Assembly: GCA_902578675.1 (NCBI GenBank)
Contig: CACHDV010000007.1
Span: forward strand, 1 to 42,670
Length of the DNA: 42,670 nucleotides
Direction of reading: 5' to 3'
Source of the DNA: an uncultured Alphaproteobacteria bacterium
GTDB lineage: Bacteria > Pseudomonadota > Alphaproteobacteria > Thalassobaculales > Thalassobaculaceae
The position numbers were made by a program, and so were the translations under genes. Shown here piece by piece: positions 1-9,236 of the stretch. The notes beneath the pieces are model-generated. The model worked only from the letters and a program-made list of their open reading frames with translations, searched no databases and had not been told where the DNA came from. Within the stretch, counting starts at the first letter, position 1; every line of letters begins with the position of its first letter.

Positions 1-982
1 TAATGCCGGCAAAACCTAAACCAAAAAGAGCTGCAGCTATATATAAGCTAAAGAGTGTGTCGACCGCTGCAAATACAAGCAACATGGTCGCTTGACTAGC
101 TGAACCAATTAGCAGAGTAACCACTGGCCCAATTCTATCTGACAACATGCCAAATGCAATCCTGCTAAAGAAGGCAACTCCCATAAGCACCGACATCAAC
201 TGAGCTGCATGAGCAGCCGAATGTCCGAGGTCTGTGCCGTAACTAACCAAATGCACAACGGGCATTGCCATTGCAGAACAGCAGCAAAGCACCGCAAACC
301 ATAGCAATACTTGCGATGTCCACGTAGAAATACCCTGTGATGACTCACCGATAATCGTTGTTGACTTTATCTCAGTTTGTTTATTTTGCACCGGAGGGCG
401 TTTTCTTATAAGCCAGACTAGTGGAAGCATGACGCATAATGCGAAAATCGCAAAATATAGAAATGTTTGCCGCCAGCCAAATAAGTCATTCGAATATTGA
501 AATAGAGGGGGCCATATAACACCTGCGAGGCCCTGTCCCGAAGCAATAATGGCTACCGCCAATCCACGACGGCGATCAAACCACTTCATCCCATTTGCAA
601 CAAGAGGAGCAATCATTGCCGACTTGCCGAGTAAACCAATAAGGAGACCATTAGCAACCCATAACGTCCACTGGCCTTCCGTAAAACTCACCATAAAAGC
701 ACCAAATGCGATCATCAGAGAACCAAATAGTGCTGGTTGCCATATCCCTTTTCGATCCATCCAAAGCCCCATTAAGATACCGCCGACACCAGCTCCCAAC
801 ATCATCAAAGAGTATGCAAATGAAGGCACCCAACGCAGCGTGTCAAGATCGGCAGCAATTGGCTTCAACGATACAAAAAGTATGTTTGGGCACCCGAGGC
901 CTATGGTGTTAAGAATAAGAGAGCAAAAGATAACGACCCAGCCATATGGGGTCTCAATGCTCTCTTTCTGATATGAATTCAT
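1..982 (-). CDS. MFS transporter (oxalate/formate antiporter-like), truncated by window start
   Basis: Reverse-strand reading from ATG at 982 gives MNSYQKESIETPYGWVVIFCSLILNTIGLGCPNILFVSLKPIAADL...MGLWMDRKGIWQPALFG...MKWFDRRRGLAVAIIASGQGLAG..., open to the window edge. Multiple TM segments and the MFS D-R-K-G / RRRG loop motifs. Absent from the ORF track because it has no stop in the window. Confidence 0.85.
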   Translation of the reverse strand, partial: MNSYQKESIETPYGWVVIFCSLILNTIGLGCPNILFVSLKPIAADLDTLRWVPSFAYSLMMLGAGVGGILMGLWMDRKGIWQPALFGSLMIAFGAFMVSFTEGQWTLWVANGLLIGLLGKSAMIAPLVANGMKWFDRRRGLAVAIIASGQGLAGVIWPPLFQYSNDLFGWRQTFLYFAIFALCVMLPLVWLIRKRPPVQNKQTEIKSTTIIGESSQGISTWTSQVLLWFAVLCCCSAMAMPVVHLVSYGTDLGHSAAHAAQLMSVLMGVAFFSRIAFGMLSDRIGPVVTLLIGSASQATMLLVFAAVDTLFSLYIAAALFGLGFAGI

Positions 983-1231
983 CTACTTTTTTCCTCAACT
1001 AATCTAGCTGTTCTATCAACCCCAACAAACTATTTAGACGCGAGCTAATTATTAGTTGCGGAAATCCGTCGCAATTTAATATACCTTTAATCCTGTAGCA
1101 ATACACACCCGGAAATAAACAGCTAGCAAGAACGTTTTCTATGTTAGTGTTAAAAAAACAAGGACAGATCTTTTACCCAAGTGCCCGGTAGAGGAACGTT
1201 AATTCTCAATATAAAAGTTTGGAGTTTTCTT

Positions 1232-1906
1232 ATGACAATAGGGTTTAGAATTTTGGAACGGAAAAAAAAGGTCGCTCTAAACATAGCAAAAGAGTTTCTT
1301 ACCCTCCCAGTTGCAAATGTAAGTGACAGCATGTGGCGTCTCACGGCTGGTGGATCAAGATTACGACCGATGCACAAATCAGGTCAGTTGGCAGGTCCTG
1401 CACTTACAGTAAAGTCGCGGCCAGGTGACAATCTTATGTTGCATAAGGCGATTGATATGGCAGAGCCTGGAGATATTATTGTTTGTGATGCTGGAGGCGA
1501 CCTTACAAACTCTTTGATGGGCGAACTCATGCTTGCACACGCAATGAAACGCGGCGTGGGTGGTTTTGTACTCGATGGCGCTGTGAGGGATGTGGAAGCG
1601 TTCTTGGACGTAAATTTGCCAGTTTTCGCCGCTGGCGTCAGCCACCGCGGCCCCTATAAAGACGGCCCTGGAGAGATAAATGTTTCCGTCGCAATTGACG
1701 GAATGGTCATAGAACCTGGTGATTTAGTTATAGGTGACTGGGACGGCGTTCTATCTATACCTCTTGACGATGTAGATAGTATTCTTAAAAAAACTAATGA
1801 AAAGCAGGCTGCTGAGGTGGTAGATATGGCAAAGATTGAAGCCGGTGAGTGGGATCGTTCATGGGTAGATAAGACACTTAAAGATCGTGGCTGTATAATG
1901 CCCTAA
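1232..1906 (+). CDS. RraA family protein (HMG/CHA aldolase-like, 'dimethylmenaquinone methyltransferase' fold)
   Basis: PGDIIVCDAGGD...MGELMLAHAMKRGVGGFVLDGAVRD, the typical RraA/HMG aldolase core. The ORF opens at 1181, but the ATG at 1232 has a GGAG upstream and is the likelier start. Confidence 0.85.
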   Translation: MTIGFRILERKKKVALNIAKEFLTLPVANVSDSMWRLTAGGSRLRPMHKSGQLAGPALTVKSRPGDNLMLHKAIDMAEPGDIIVCDAGGDLTNSLMGELMLAHAMKRGVGGFVLDGAVRDVEAFLDVNLPVFAAGVSHRGPYKDGPGEINVSVAIDGMVIEPGDLVIGDWDGVLSIPLDDVDSILKKTNEKQAAEVVDMAKIEAGEWDRSWVDKTLKDRGCIMP

Positions 1907-1943
1907 CTAAAAAGCATCTCTTGTACGCTATGCTAAATGTTTT

Positions 1944-3248
1944 TTATTCAAGTATCGCCCGCCTACTATCTAGAAATTCTTCGAAGGCCGAAACTGCACA
2001 GTCTATATCTGCATCCGTCATGGGGAGAGACAAATTCATCATCCCTCTTCTCGCATGATAAACACCGAGTTTTAACATGTCCAAATGCATTAAATCGCTT
2101 TTTCTGCTAGAGACAGGGTCTGTATGCGGTCGCTCCATTGGGATATCGGTAAAATGAACATTGTTCATCGACCCAAGCCCAGTAACTTGAATAGGTAGAC
2201 CTCGTTCCTGAATAGTCTTATTAAGACGAGCTCTAAAAACATCCCCTTTTTTATTTAGTTCTATACAAGCTTCGGGTGTAAATAGCTGAGTTAAACCAGC
2301 AAGTCCTGCGGTCATGGTCATTATGTTATTATTGAATGTACCAGCGTGCCGCCAAGCATTTTTGGATCTTGGATTAAAACCCTCCATTATATCCGAACGT
2401 CCACCAAATCCACCAAATGATACACCACCACCCAAGTATTTTCCTAACGTGATTAAATCTGGCTTGATGTTAAGTTCACCATGTCTTCCGCCAGGCGCAA
2501 GTCTAGATGTCATAACTTCATCAAAGATTAAAAGGCTACCCGCATCACTGGTGCATTCTCTAAGGCATTCTAAAAACTCTTTTGACGCAGGGATGCAACC
2601 ACTGGAACCCATCATTGGCTCCACGATCACACATGCCAAATCAGATGATTCGCGGCGAATAATCTCTGTAGCCGCTTCTGGGTTGTTATACGGAACCAAT
2701 ACAATGTCAAATGGCGCATTTATGGGCGAAGGAGCTCCAAAATAGAGTACCCCGCCGTGATACCCACCCTGCATCGCAATTACTTTTGAACGACCAGTAA
2801 ACGCTCTTGCGGCACCAATGGCCATAAGGTTTGCTTCCGTTCCAGAGTTTGTAAAACGAATAAGTTCTACCGCTGGAAACCGACCGACTAATTCTCTGGC
2901 AAGACGAGCTTCCATTAAATTTGGCCCTCCAAGAACTATTCCATCTCTTACGGCAGTTTCTATTGCTCCCTGAATAATCGGACTATTATGACCATAGATT
3001 CCAGCAGTGTATTCTCCCAAAAAATCAACTAGTTTATGACCATCTGCATCATGAAGATATGCACCCTCGCCTTTTGCAAATGTCAATGGATATGGCGCGT
3101 AATGAAGAACGCTCCGTGTATTACCACCTGGCATCACATCGCACGCTTTCTCATACAAAGTTGCACTTTTTGGATTGCGAGCCCTAAAATCTTCCTCTGC
3201 CTCTGCATATGAGTTTTCTAGGTCTGCATTTACTAAAACTGTAACCAC
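1944..3248 (-). CDS. Class III aminotransferase, glutamate-1-semialdehyde 2,1-aminomutase-like
   Basis: MPGGNTRSVLHYAPYPLTFAKGEGAYLHDADGHKLVDFLGEYTAGIYGHNSP, IRFTNSGTEANLMAIGAARAFTGRSKVIAMQGGYHG, PLP-Lys region DLITLGKYLGGG. The ORF opens at 3272, but a GGGGAGG lies just before a GTG at 3248. Confidence 0.85.
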   Translation of the reverse strand: MVTVLVNADLENSYAEAEEDFRARNPKSATLYEKACDVMPGGNTRSVLHYAPYPLTFAKGEGAYLHDADGHKLVDFLGEYTAGIYGHNSPIIQGAIETAVRDGIVLGGPNLMEARLARELVGRFPAVELIRFTNSGTEANLMAIGAARAFTGRSKVIAMQGGYHGGVLYFGAPSPINAPFDIVLVPYNNPEAATEIIRRESSDLACVIVEPMMGSSGCIPASKEFLECLRECTSDAGSLLIFDEVMTSRLAPGGRHGELNIKPDLITLGKYLGGGVSFGGFGGRSDIMEGFNPRSKNAWRHAGTFNNNIMTMTAGLAGLTQLFTPEACIELNKKGDVFRARLNKTIQERGLPIQVTGLGSMNNVHFTDIPMERPHTDPVSSRKSDLMHLDMLKLGVYHARRGMMNLSLPMTDADIDCAVSAFEEFLDSRRAILE

Positions 3249-3508
3249 GGTGCCTCCCCAAATCTGAATCACTTCTGGATCAAGTTTTTTGTGATTTCGG
3301 TAGCATACAACTTTATAATTAAAAAAAAAGCGTTAATACCAAGTAGATCTCACGGTAGAGCTAGAGGAAACTAGTTATGAAAAAGGTCGTACCTACTTCC
3401 AGTCTGCTTGCTCTTATTGTAAACGAATAGTGATACACAGGAACCAAGAAAAGCTAATTCCAAAATTTTACAGCTAACCCGAACAAATGGTTATAAGGAT
3501 ATTGAAAA

Positions 3509-4801
3509 ATGATACCGCGCTACTCTCGGCCAGAAATGACGAAAATTTGGGAACCAGAAAACAAATTTCGCATATGGTTTGAAATAGAGGCTCACGCTTG
3601 TGACGCCCAAGCCAACCTTGGAACAATCCCAGAAGCTGCAGCGAAGCGTGTTTGGGAGCGCGGAAAATTTGATGTAGAAAGGATCGACGAGATTGAGGCA
3701 GAGGTAAAACACGATGTAATAGCGTTTTTAACAAATCTCGCAGAATATGTTGGACCGGAAGCAAGATTTGTTCATCAAGGCATGACATCGTCAGATGTAC
3801 TGGATACCTGTTTATCAGTTCAACTCTGTCAAGCGGCTGATATTATTGCTAGCGATCTTGAAAAATTACTCGAAGCTCTCAAGAAACAGGCTCTGAAGCA
3901 CAAGTTCACACCTACGGTTGGACGCAGTCATGCCATACACGCCGAACCCACCACATTTGGTTTGAAGTTAGCTGGTTATTTTGCGGAGTTTCAACGAAAT
4001 AAAGAGCGTTTGATATTAGCGAGAAAAGAAATCGCAACATGCGCTATTTCAGGACCCGTGGGTACATTTGCCAGCATAGAACCAGAGGTGGAAAGACACG
4101 TTGCCGAAAAGCTTGGCCTTAAAATTGAGCCCGTTTCGACACAGATTATACCTCGAGACCGGCACGCAATGTTTTTCTCGATATTAGGTGTAATTGCAAG
4201 TTCACTAGAGAGACTAGCTGTGGAAATCCGGCATCTCCAAAGAACCGAAGTGCGCGAAGCCGAGGAATTTTTCTCATCAGGACAAAAAGGCTCTTCCTCC
4301 ATGCCACATAAACGAAACCCAGTGCTCACTGAAAATATTACCGGGCTGGCCCGGTTGATAAGAAGTCACGTGGTTCCTTCGATGGAAAATGTCGCACTTT
4401 GGCACGAACGAGATATTTCTCATTCATCAGTAGAGAGAGTGATTGCACCCGATGCAACGATAGCCCTTGATTTTTCATTGGCAAGAATGACTGGGGTCAT
4501 CGAGAAACTAGTAGTTTACCCTGATCAGATGCAAAAAAATCTTGATAAGCTTGGGGGACTAATCAATTCACAACGTATTCTTCTAGAATTAACACAAAAA
4601 GGTATGAGCAGGGAAGACTCCTATGAAGCAGTTCAACGAAATGCTATGCCTGTGTGGTTGGAAGGCAAAGATTTCAAAGCCTTGTTAAAAAATGATACAA
4701 AAATTAGAGAATTTTTAAACGAAAATGAAATCGAAGAGTTATTCAATCCTGATTTTCATTTTAAACATGTCGAGACAATATTTGAGCGTGTATTTGGTTG
4801 A
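3509..4801 (+). CDS. purB: Adenylosuccinate lyase
   Basis: MIPRYSRPEMTKIWEPENKFRIWFEIEAHACDAQANLG..., FVHQGMTSSDVLDT, GSSSMPHKRNPV signature; 430 aa. Confidence 0.97.
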   Translation: MIPRYSRPEMTKIWEPENKFRIWFEIEAHACDAQANLGTIPEAAAKRVWERGKFDVERIDEIEAEVKHDVIAFLTNLAEYVGPEARFVHQGMTSSDVLDTCLSVQLCQAADIIASDLEKLLEALKKQALKHKFTPTVGRSHAIHAEPTTFGLKLAGYFAEFQRNKERLILARKEIATCAISGPVGTFASIEPEVERHVAEKLGLKIEPVSTQIIPRDRHAMFFSILGVIASSLERLAVEIRHLQRTEVREAEEFFSSGQKGSSSMPHKRNPVLTENITGLARLIRSHVVPSMENVALWHERDISHSSVERVIAPDATIALDFSLARMTGVIEKLVVYPDQMQKNLDKLGGLINSQRILLELTQKGMSREDSYEAVQRNAMPVWLEGKDFKALLKNDTKIREFLNENEIEELFNPDFHFKHVETIFERVFG

Positions 4802-4833
4802 AATCTAACCTAGTTTAGCCAGAATAACCCACA

Positions 4834-5550
4834 TTACTTGGTACAAAATGTAATGCTGTTTCGAAGTGAAATACAAGATAGGGTTATGTTGGTGTCAAAA
4901 CACAAAACCTCTAAACCATTTTCCACCCCGCGCAACAAAGTCTCATGATATAGTGGATCAATATCCCGAGCGATTTTAAAATTCCTGCAGTCCATTCGCT
5001 GTATAAGGAAAATTAAAACACTTTTGTCACCTAGTTTTATTCGATCAGTTAAATCTTCAATATGTCTGGAGCCACGCGCGGTGACGGAGTCGGGAAATTC
5101 TGCAATTCCATTACTTTTTCTATTATCTCGCCTCAAATGCACATTTTTTACTTCAACCCAACAACGACCCAGTTTTTCGTCCTCTAATAGAATATCCACG
5201 CGTGATCTTTCAGCGTAGTTTACCTCTGTGCGGAGACTATCATATCCCTCTAATTGAGCGATTTTATGCGCTTCTATTGCTTCACGGACAATCTTATTCG
5301 GATGATGAGTATTCACGCCTACAAGCCCACCATCCGCTTCTATTAGTTCGAGAGTGAATGGTAATTTCCTATTTGGGTTCGGTGAGCGCGACACCCAAAC
5401 GCGTGACCCTGGGTTACTCAATCCGGTCATCCGTCCCGGATTAGGACAGTGAGCAGTGATATTTTCGCCACTTTCCAAACGTATATCCGCAAGGAATCTT
5501 TTATACCGTTTAATCAAAGCTCCACAATAAAGTGGTTTGGGTAGTTGCAT
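4834..5550 (-). CDS. sfsA: SfsA family DNA/RNA nuclease (sugar fermentation stimulation protein A)
   Basis: ANCPNPGRM-like motif (ITAHCPNPGRMTGLSNPGSRVWVS), VDILLEDEKLGRCWVEVKNVHL, FPDSVTARGSRHIEDL; 238 aa. Confidence 0.95.
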   Translation of the reverse strand: MQLPKPLYCGALIKRYKRFLADIRLESGENITAHCPNPGRMTGLSNPGSRVWVSRSPNPNRKLPFTLELIEADGGLVGVNTHHPNKIVREAIEAHKIAQLEGYDSLRTEVNYAERSRVDILLEDEKLGRCWVEVKNVHLRRDNRKSNGIAEFPDSVTARGSRHIEDLTDRIKLGDKSVLIFLIQRMDCRNFKIARDIDPLYHETLLRGVENGLEVLCFDTNITLSCISLRNSITFCTK

Positions 5551-5610
5551 CCTCGTCTACAATACGTAATTGTTATTTGAGCATAAACTAACCTTTATAA
5601 GTTATTCTTC

Positions 5611-6387
5611 ATGAACACCAGTATTTCTGAAATAAAAACAGTTAGAGCAGCCTTTGTTATTATTGGTAATGAAATTCTTTCTGGCCGAACAAAAGATGTA
5701 AACCTGTCTTACTTAGCTGCAGCACTTGTGCAAGTAGGTATTTGCTTGGATGAAGTCAGGGTTATACGGGACGACCAATCAACTATTGCGAATACGGTGA
5801 AAACACTTCGGTCAGAATATGATTACGTATTTACTTCTGGGGGTATTGGACCAACGCACGATGACATAACATGTGATTCTATCGCGCTTTCGTTCGAACT
5901 AGACGTACACCACCACCCGGAAGCGTTAAAACGTATGAAAGCTCACGCAAAGAAACGTGGAGTCGAATTAAATGAAGCGCGCTTGAGAATGGCTCGAACA
6001 CCCTTAGGGGCAAGTCTTATAAATAACCCTATTTCAGCAGCTCCTGGATTTACCATTGAAAATGTTCATGTAATGGCTGGTGTACCAAGTGTATTCCAAG
6101 CGATGGTAAACGAGCTCTTACCGACACTGCGAACAGGAACAAAAATTCATTCTAGAACTGTTATCTCGAACCTGGGGGAAGGAACAATAGCAAACGGTTT
6201 GGAAAAAATTCAGAGCAAGTATCCAACTATTGATATCGGTAGTTATCCCTTCTTTAAGAACGGTATATATGGAACTTCTTTAGTTTTAAGGGGAGCACAA
6301 GTTAATGATCTAGACGTAGCGGCTAAAGATATTTTTAATTTAATTAAAGAATACGGTGGTCATCCCACCGATGGAGATGAAAATTAA
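5611..6387 (+). CDS. Competence/damage-inducible protein A-like, molybdopterin-binding (MoaB/Mog) domain protein
   Basis: AAFVIIGNEILSGRTKDVNLSYLAAAL, FTSGGIGPTHDDITCDSIA, MAGVPSVFQAMV; 258 aa. Confidence 0.9.
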   Translation: MNTSISEIKTVRAAFVIIGNEILSGRTKDVNLSYLAAALVQVGICLDEVRVIRDDQSTIANTVKTLRSEYDYVFTSGGIGPTHDDITCDSIALSFELDVHHHPEALKRMKAHAKKRGVELNEARLRMARTPLGASLINNPISAAPGFTIENVHVMAGVPSVFQAMVNELLPTLRTGTKIHSRTVISNLGEGTIANGLEKIQSKYPTIDIGSYPFFKNGIYGTSLVLRGAQVNDLDVAAKDIFNLIKEYGGHPTDGDEN

Positions 6388-7160
6388 TGAATGTTCAATT
6401 AGATAGCAGAGCTACTGGAAGTGGAAAGATTGCAACCATCGTCTACGACCGTCAATCAAAACTAAATTCTTTGAATGGTGCTGGTATAAAAGAGTTAAAG
6501 GCGGCGTTTCAAAATGTGGCTAAGGATACAGAGCTACGTGGTCTTATTTTCACTGGAGCAGGTCCAAAATCTTTCATTGGTGGTGCAGATATAAATGAGC
6601 TTAACGAATTAAATGAGAAAACTTCGCGAGAGTTTATTACCTCGTTACATGAGTTATTCATTCTAATACGCAATATGGAAGTTCCTACAATCGCAAGAGT
6701 AAATGGCTACAGTCTTGGCGCCGGGATGGAGTTAGCAGCTGCCTGCGATATAAGAATAGCGTCTTCGACAGCTATCTTTGGAATGCCGGAGGTAAAAGTT
6801 GGGGTCCCTTCGGTGATCGAGGCAGCACTGTTACCCAGGCTTGTTGGATGGGGTCGCGCCAATTATTTAGTACTTACTGGTGAAAATATAGATGCAAATA
6901 CAGCTTACGATTGGGGCTTCGTTGAAAAAGTCGTAGAAGCGAAAGATCTGGACGAAGAAATACAACAATTAACAGATATTATTGCAAACTGTGGGCCTCT
7001 TGCTACCAGAAATCAAAAACGTTTGATTAGCACTTGGGAAAGGTTGCCGCTAGAAAAAGCTATTACAGCTGGAATAGATTCTTTCTCAACGGCTTTTTCT
7101 ACTGAAGAGCCAAAACAAATGATGAAATTATTTTTTGATAGAAAAAAATCTCACAAGTGA
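6387..7160 (+). CDS. Enoyl-CoA hydratase/isomerase family protein
   Basis: RGLIFTGAGPKSFIGGADINELNE, IARVNGYSLGAGMELAAACDIRIASSTAIFGMPEVKVGVPS; 1-nt overlap with the upstream gene (TAATG). Confidence 0.92.
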   Translation: MNVQLDSRATGSGKIATIVYDRQSKLNSLNGAGIKELKAAFQNVAKDTELRGLIFTGAGPKSFIGGADINELNELNEKTSREFITSLHELFILIRNMEVPTIARVNGYSLGAGMELAAACDIRIASSTAIFGMPEVKVGVPSVIEAALLPRLVGWGRANYLVLTGENIDANTAYDWGFVEKVVEAKDLDEEIQQLTDIIANCGPLATRNQKRLISTWERLPLEKAITAGIDSFSTAFSTEEPKQMMKLFFDRKKSHK

Positions 7161-7172
7161 ACTATCCCACTT

Positions 7173-8264
7173 TCAAGGAAGAGGGACAGTAAACCGTTCG
7201 ACCGCATCTGGGTCAAAACTGAAACTCATCCCCGGTCTACTTGGTATAATGATCTCACCATCTACCAGCTCCATTTTTTCTTTGAAGAGTCCTGTAAACC
7301 AGGGCATGTGCTCAGCATAATTTACATTCGACACGGCAGCGCACAACTGCAAACTATGTTCTGTGAAAATATGAGGACTTACTGGAATATCTTGAGCAGC
7401 TGCCATATGAGCTACCTTCAACCATTCAGAGACACCCCCCACACGCTCCAAATCGGGCATTAAAATATCTGCGGACTTTTTTTCTAACATTTCTTGAAAA
7501 CCATAACGCGTATATTCTGTTTCTCCACTTGCTATGGGCGTATCTAACGCATTGGCAACAACTGCTGAACCGGCCAGGTCATAAGCTTGCACAGGCTCTT
7601 CAAACCAAGCGAGATTATATTTTTCTAACTGCCGTCCTAATCTGATGGCCTTCGTTACGTTTAATCCTTGATTAGCATCTACCATCAAAATGATATCGTT
7701 ACCGATAGTCTCTCTTACCGCCGCAACACGTTCAACATCCTCACCAATGTCTGGCAATCCAACCCGCATTTTCATTGCTTTGAACCCCTGCGACAAAAAA
7801 CTTTTTGCTTCAGCTTGAAGTTCAGTGATACTCTTCGATGTCCACAACCCGCCACTGGCATATGCAGGTATTTTATCTCTCTTACGCCCTAGCAAGTCAC
7901 CGACGGATACACCAAGAGTCTTCCCCTTTATATCCCAGCATGCCCAGTCGATGGCAGCTATTCCAAAAATTGTAACGCCTTTATGACCAAGGAAATTGAT
8001 TTCGTTCCACATTTCGTCAAAGCGTGCCGCAACATCAAGGGGATTTCTATGTTTCACCACTGGCTCTAGTGATCTCACCATCTCCATTAGAACTGGCAGT
8101 TTGTGTTTCCCAATTACCCATAAATAGCTCTCGCCTGTTATTCCTTCGTCCGTATCTATCCAGACTAGTAGAGCAGCCACACTCGTTATACGATGTATTG
8201 ATGTCCCAAACGGTTTATCAAAGGGAATTTCTATAGGCTGCGTGCGGATTTGCGTTATTTTCAT
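7173..8264 (-). CDS. Mandelate racemase/muconate lactonizing enzyme family protein (enolase superfamily)
   Basis: AMKMRVG (KxR), LMVDANQG, WFEEPV, ASGETEYTRYGF, DILMPDLERVGG, VSPHIF: ordered metal/acid-base motifs of the MR subgroup. Confidence 0.93.
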   Translation of the reverse strand: MKITQIRTQPIEIPFDKPFGTSIHRITSVAALLVWIDTDEGITGESYLWVIGKHKLPVLMEMVRSLEPVVKHRNPLDVAARFDEMWNEINFLGHKGVTIFGIAAIDWACWDIKGKTLGVSVGDLLGRKRDKIPAYASGGLWTSKSITELQAEAKSFLSQGFKAMKMRVGLPDIGEDVERVAAVRETIGNDIILMVDANQGLNVTKAIRLGRQLEKYNLAWFEEPVQAYDLAGSAVVANALDTPIASGETEYTRYGFQEMLEKKSADILMPDLERVGGVSEWLKVAHMAAAQDIPVSPHIFTEHSLQLCAAVSNVNYAEHMPWFTGLFKEKMELVDGEIIIPSRPGMSFSFDPDAVERFTVPLP

Positions 8265-8305
8265 TTAAATGTTTCTTTCAAATTTTTTTCTGAAAGTCTT
8301 CCCAT

Positions 8306-9142
8306 TTAATTTTCAAACGATGGTAGTGCTCTTAAGAGAAGAGATCCAAAACCTACCATTTGAGGGCTCGTCTGGCGATAGGTGCTTATAGCTGAGAGGA
8401 TATTATTTTTTTGGGAGTTGTCTACTGGTAAAACATGATCGGAAGTCTCAATATGTTCCATAATCTCCTCCGAAGAGTCAAAGATTTTATCGGCTATTAT
8501 TTCGCATCGCCTTAAAACTTTTTCATTCTTCAATTTTGGCCCTAATTGCTCTGCCACATAGCCTAAAAACGTTGGCCAGCGAGCCAAAATAAGATAAATT
8601 CCCGGAACAAATTTTTCGCCTGCCAATACTGTCTCAAAGCAATTTAATAAATTTTTTTGTTCGCATGAAAGTTCTGCCCACGACAACATGGATGGCATTT
8701 CCAGTAAAGGCTCTGGAAGAGTAAAAGGCTGCGCAATTTTTTCACTTTTTTGAACTAATTTTTTCCGGGTCATTAGTTTCAGAAGACAGCCAGAGACAAC
8801 GAGATTAATGGGACTTACCCGGACAAACGTTTCGCAAACATTCTTAATAACCGTTACCTGTTCATAATTTATTCCAAGATTAATCAGATCTCGTTCAGTT
8901 AAACCTTTGATTGGCTCTAATTTTGAGACATCAACCTGGCTCCAACCAGTTACCTGGATACGGCCACTTTTCAAATGAGGTCCCAATAATTTCCACATCC
9001 ATTCCAGTAAGCCGGGATAAGTTGCTAGATGCCGAAAGAGTGACGAAACATAGGGTGCTCTATAACAGTCTCTTATCTCATTATAAATCAAAGCCACGGG
9101 TCCAACCGCATCACCTTCTAGGATTTCCCGCATTCGTGGCAC
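8306..9142 (-). CDS. DehI-like (halocarboxylic acid dehydrogenase/2-haloacid dehalogenase family) protein
   Basis: VALIYNEIRDCYRAPYVSSLFRHLATYPGLLEWMWKLLGPHLKSG resembles the DehI family; internal duplication LFRHLATYPGLLEWMWKLLGPHLKSG / IYLILARWPTFLGYVAEQLGPKLKNE. Family assignment from memory of motifs only. Confidence 0.55.
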   Translation of the reverse strand: MPRMREILEGDAVGPVALIYNEIRDCYRAPYVSSLFRHLATYPGLLEWMWKLLGPHLKSGRIQVTGWSQVDVSKLEPIKGLTERDLINLGINYEQVTVIKNVCETFVRVSPINLVVSGCLLKLMTRKKLVQKSEKIAQPFTLPEPLLEMPSMLSWAELSCEQKNLLNCFETVLAGEKFVPGIYLILARWPTFLGYVAEQLGPKLKNEKVLRRCEIIADKIFDSSEEIMEHIETSDHVLPVDNSQKNNILSAISTYRQTSPQMVGFGSLLLRALPSFEN

Positions 9143-9236
9143 TTGAAAGCTCCTTCAATAATGTTTACCCATTGGCAATTCAGCAAATCTGTTCTTAAAC
9201 TACCAAAATTTCTATAGCGAGCGAAAGGTATTTCCA

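Noticed and set aside
549-971. 140-aa + strand ORF
   Set aside because: Antisense shadow of the clearly coding MFS transporter on the minus strand; Pro/Arg/Ser-rich with no family features.
2314-2745. 143-aa + strand ORF
   Set aside because: Shadow ORF opposite the class III aminotransferase.
3474-3788. 104-aa minus-strand ORF antisense to purB
   Set aside because: Overlaps the conserved 5' end of purB; Leu/Phe-rich shadow translation.
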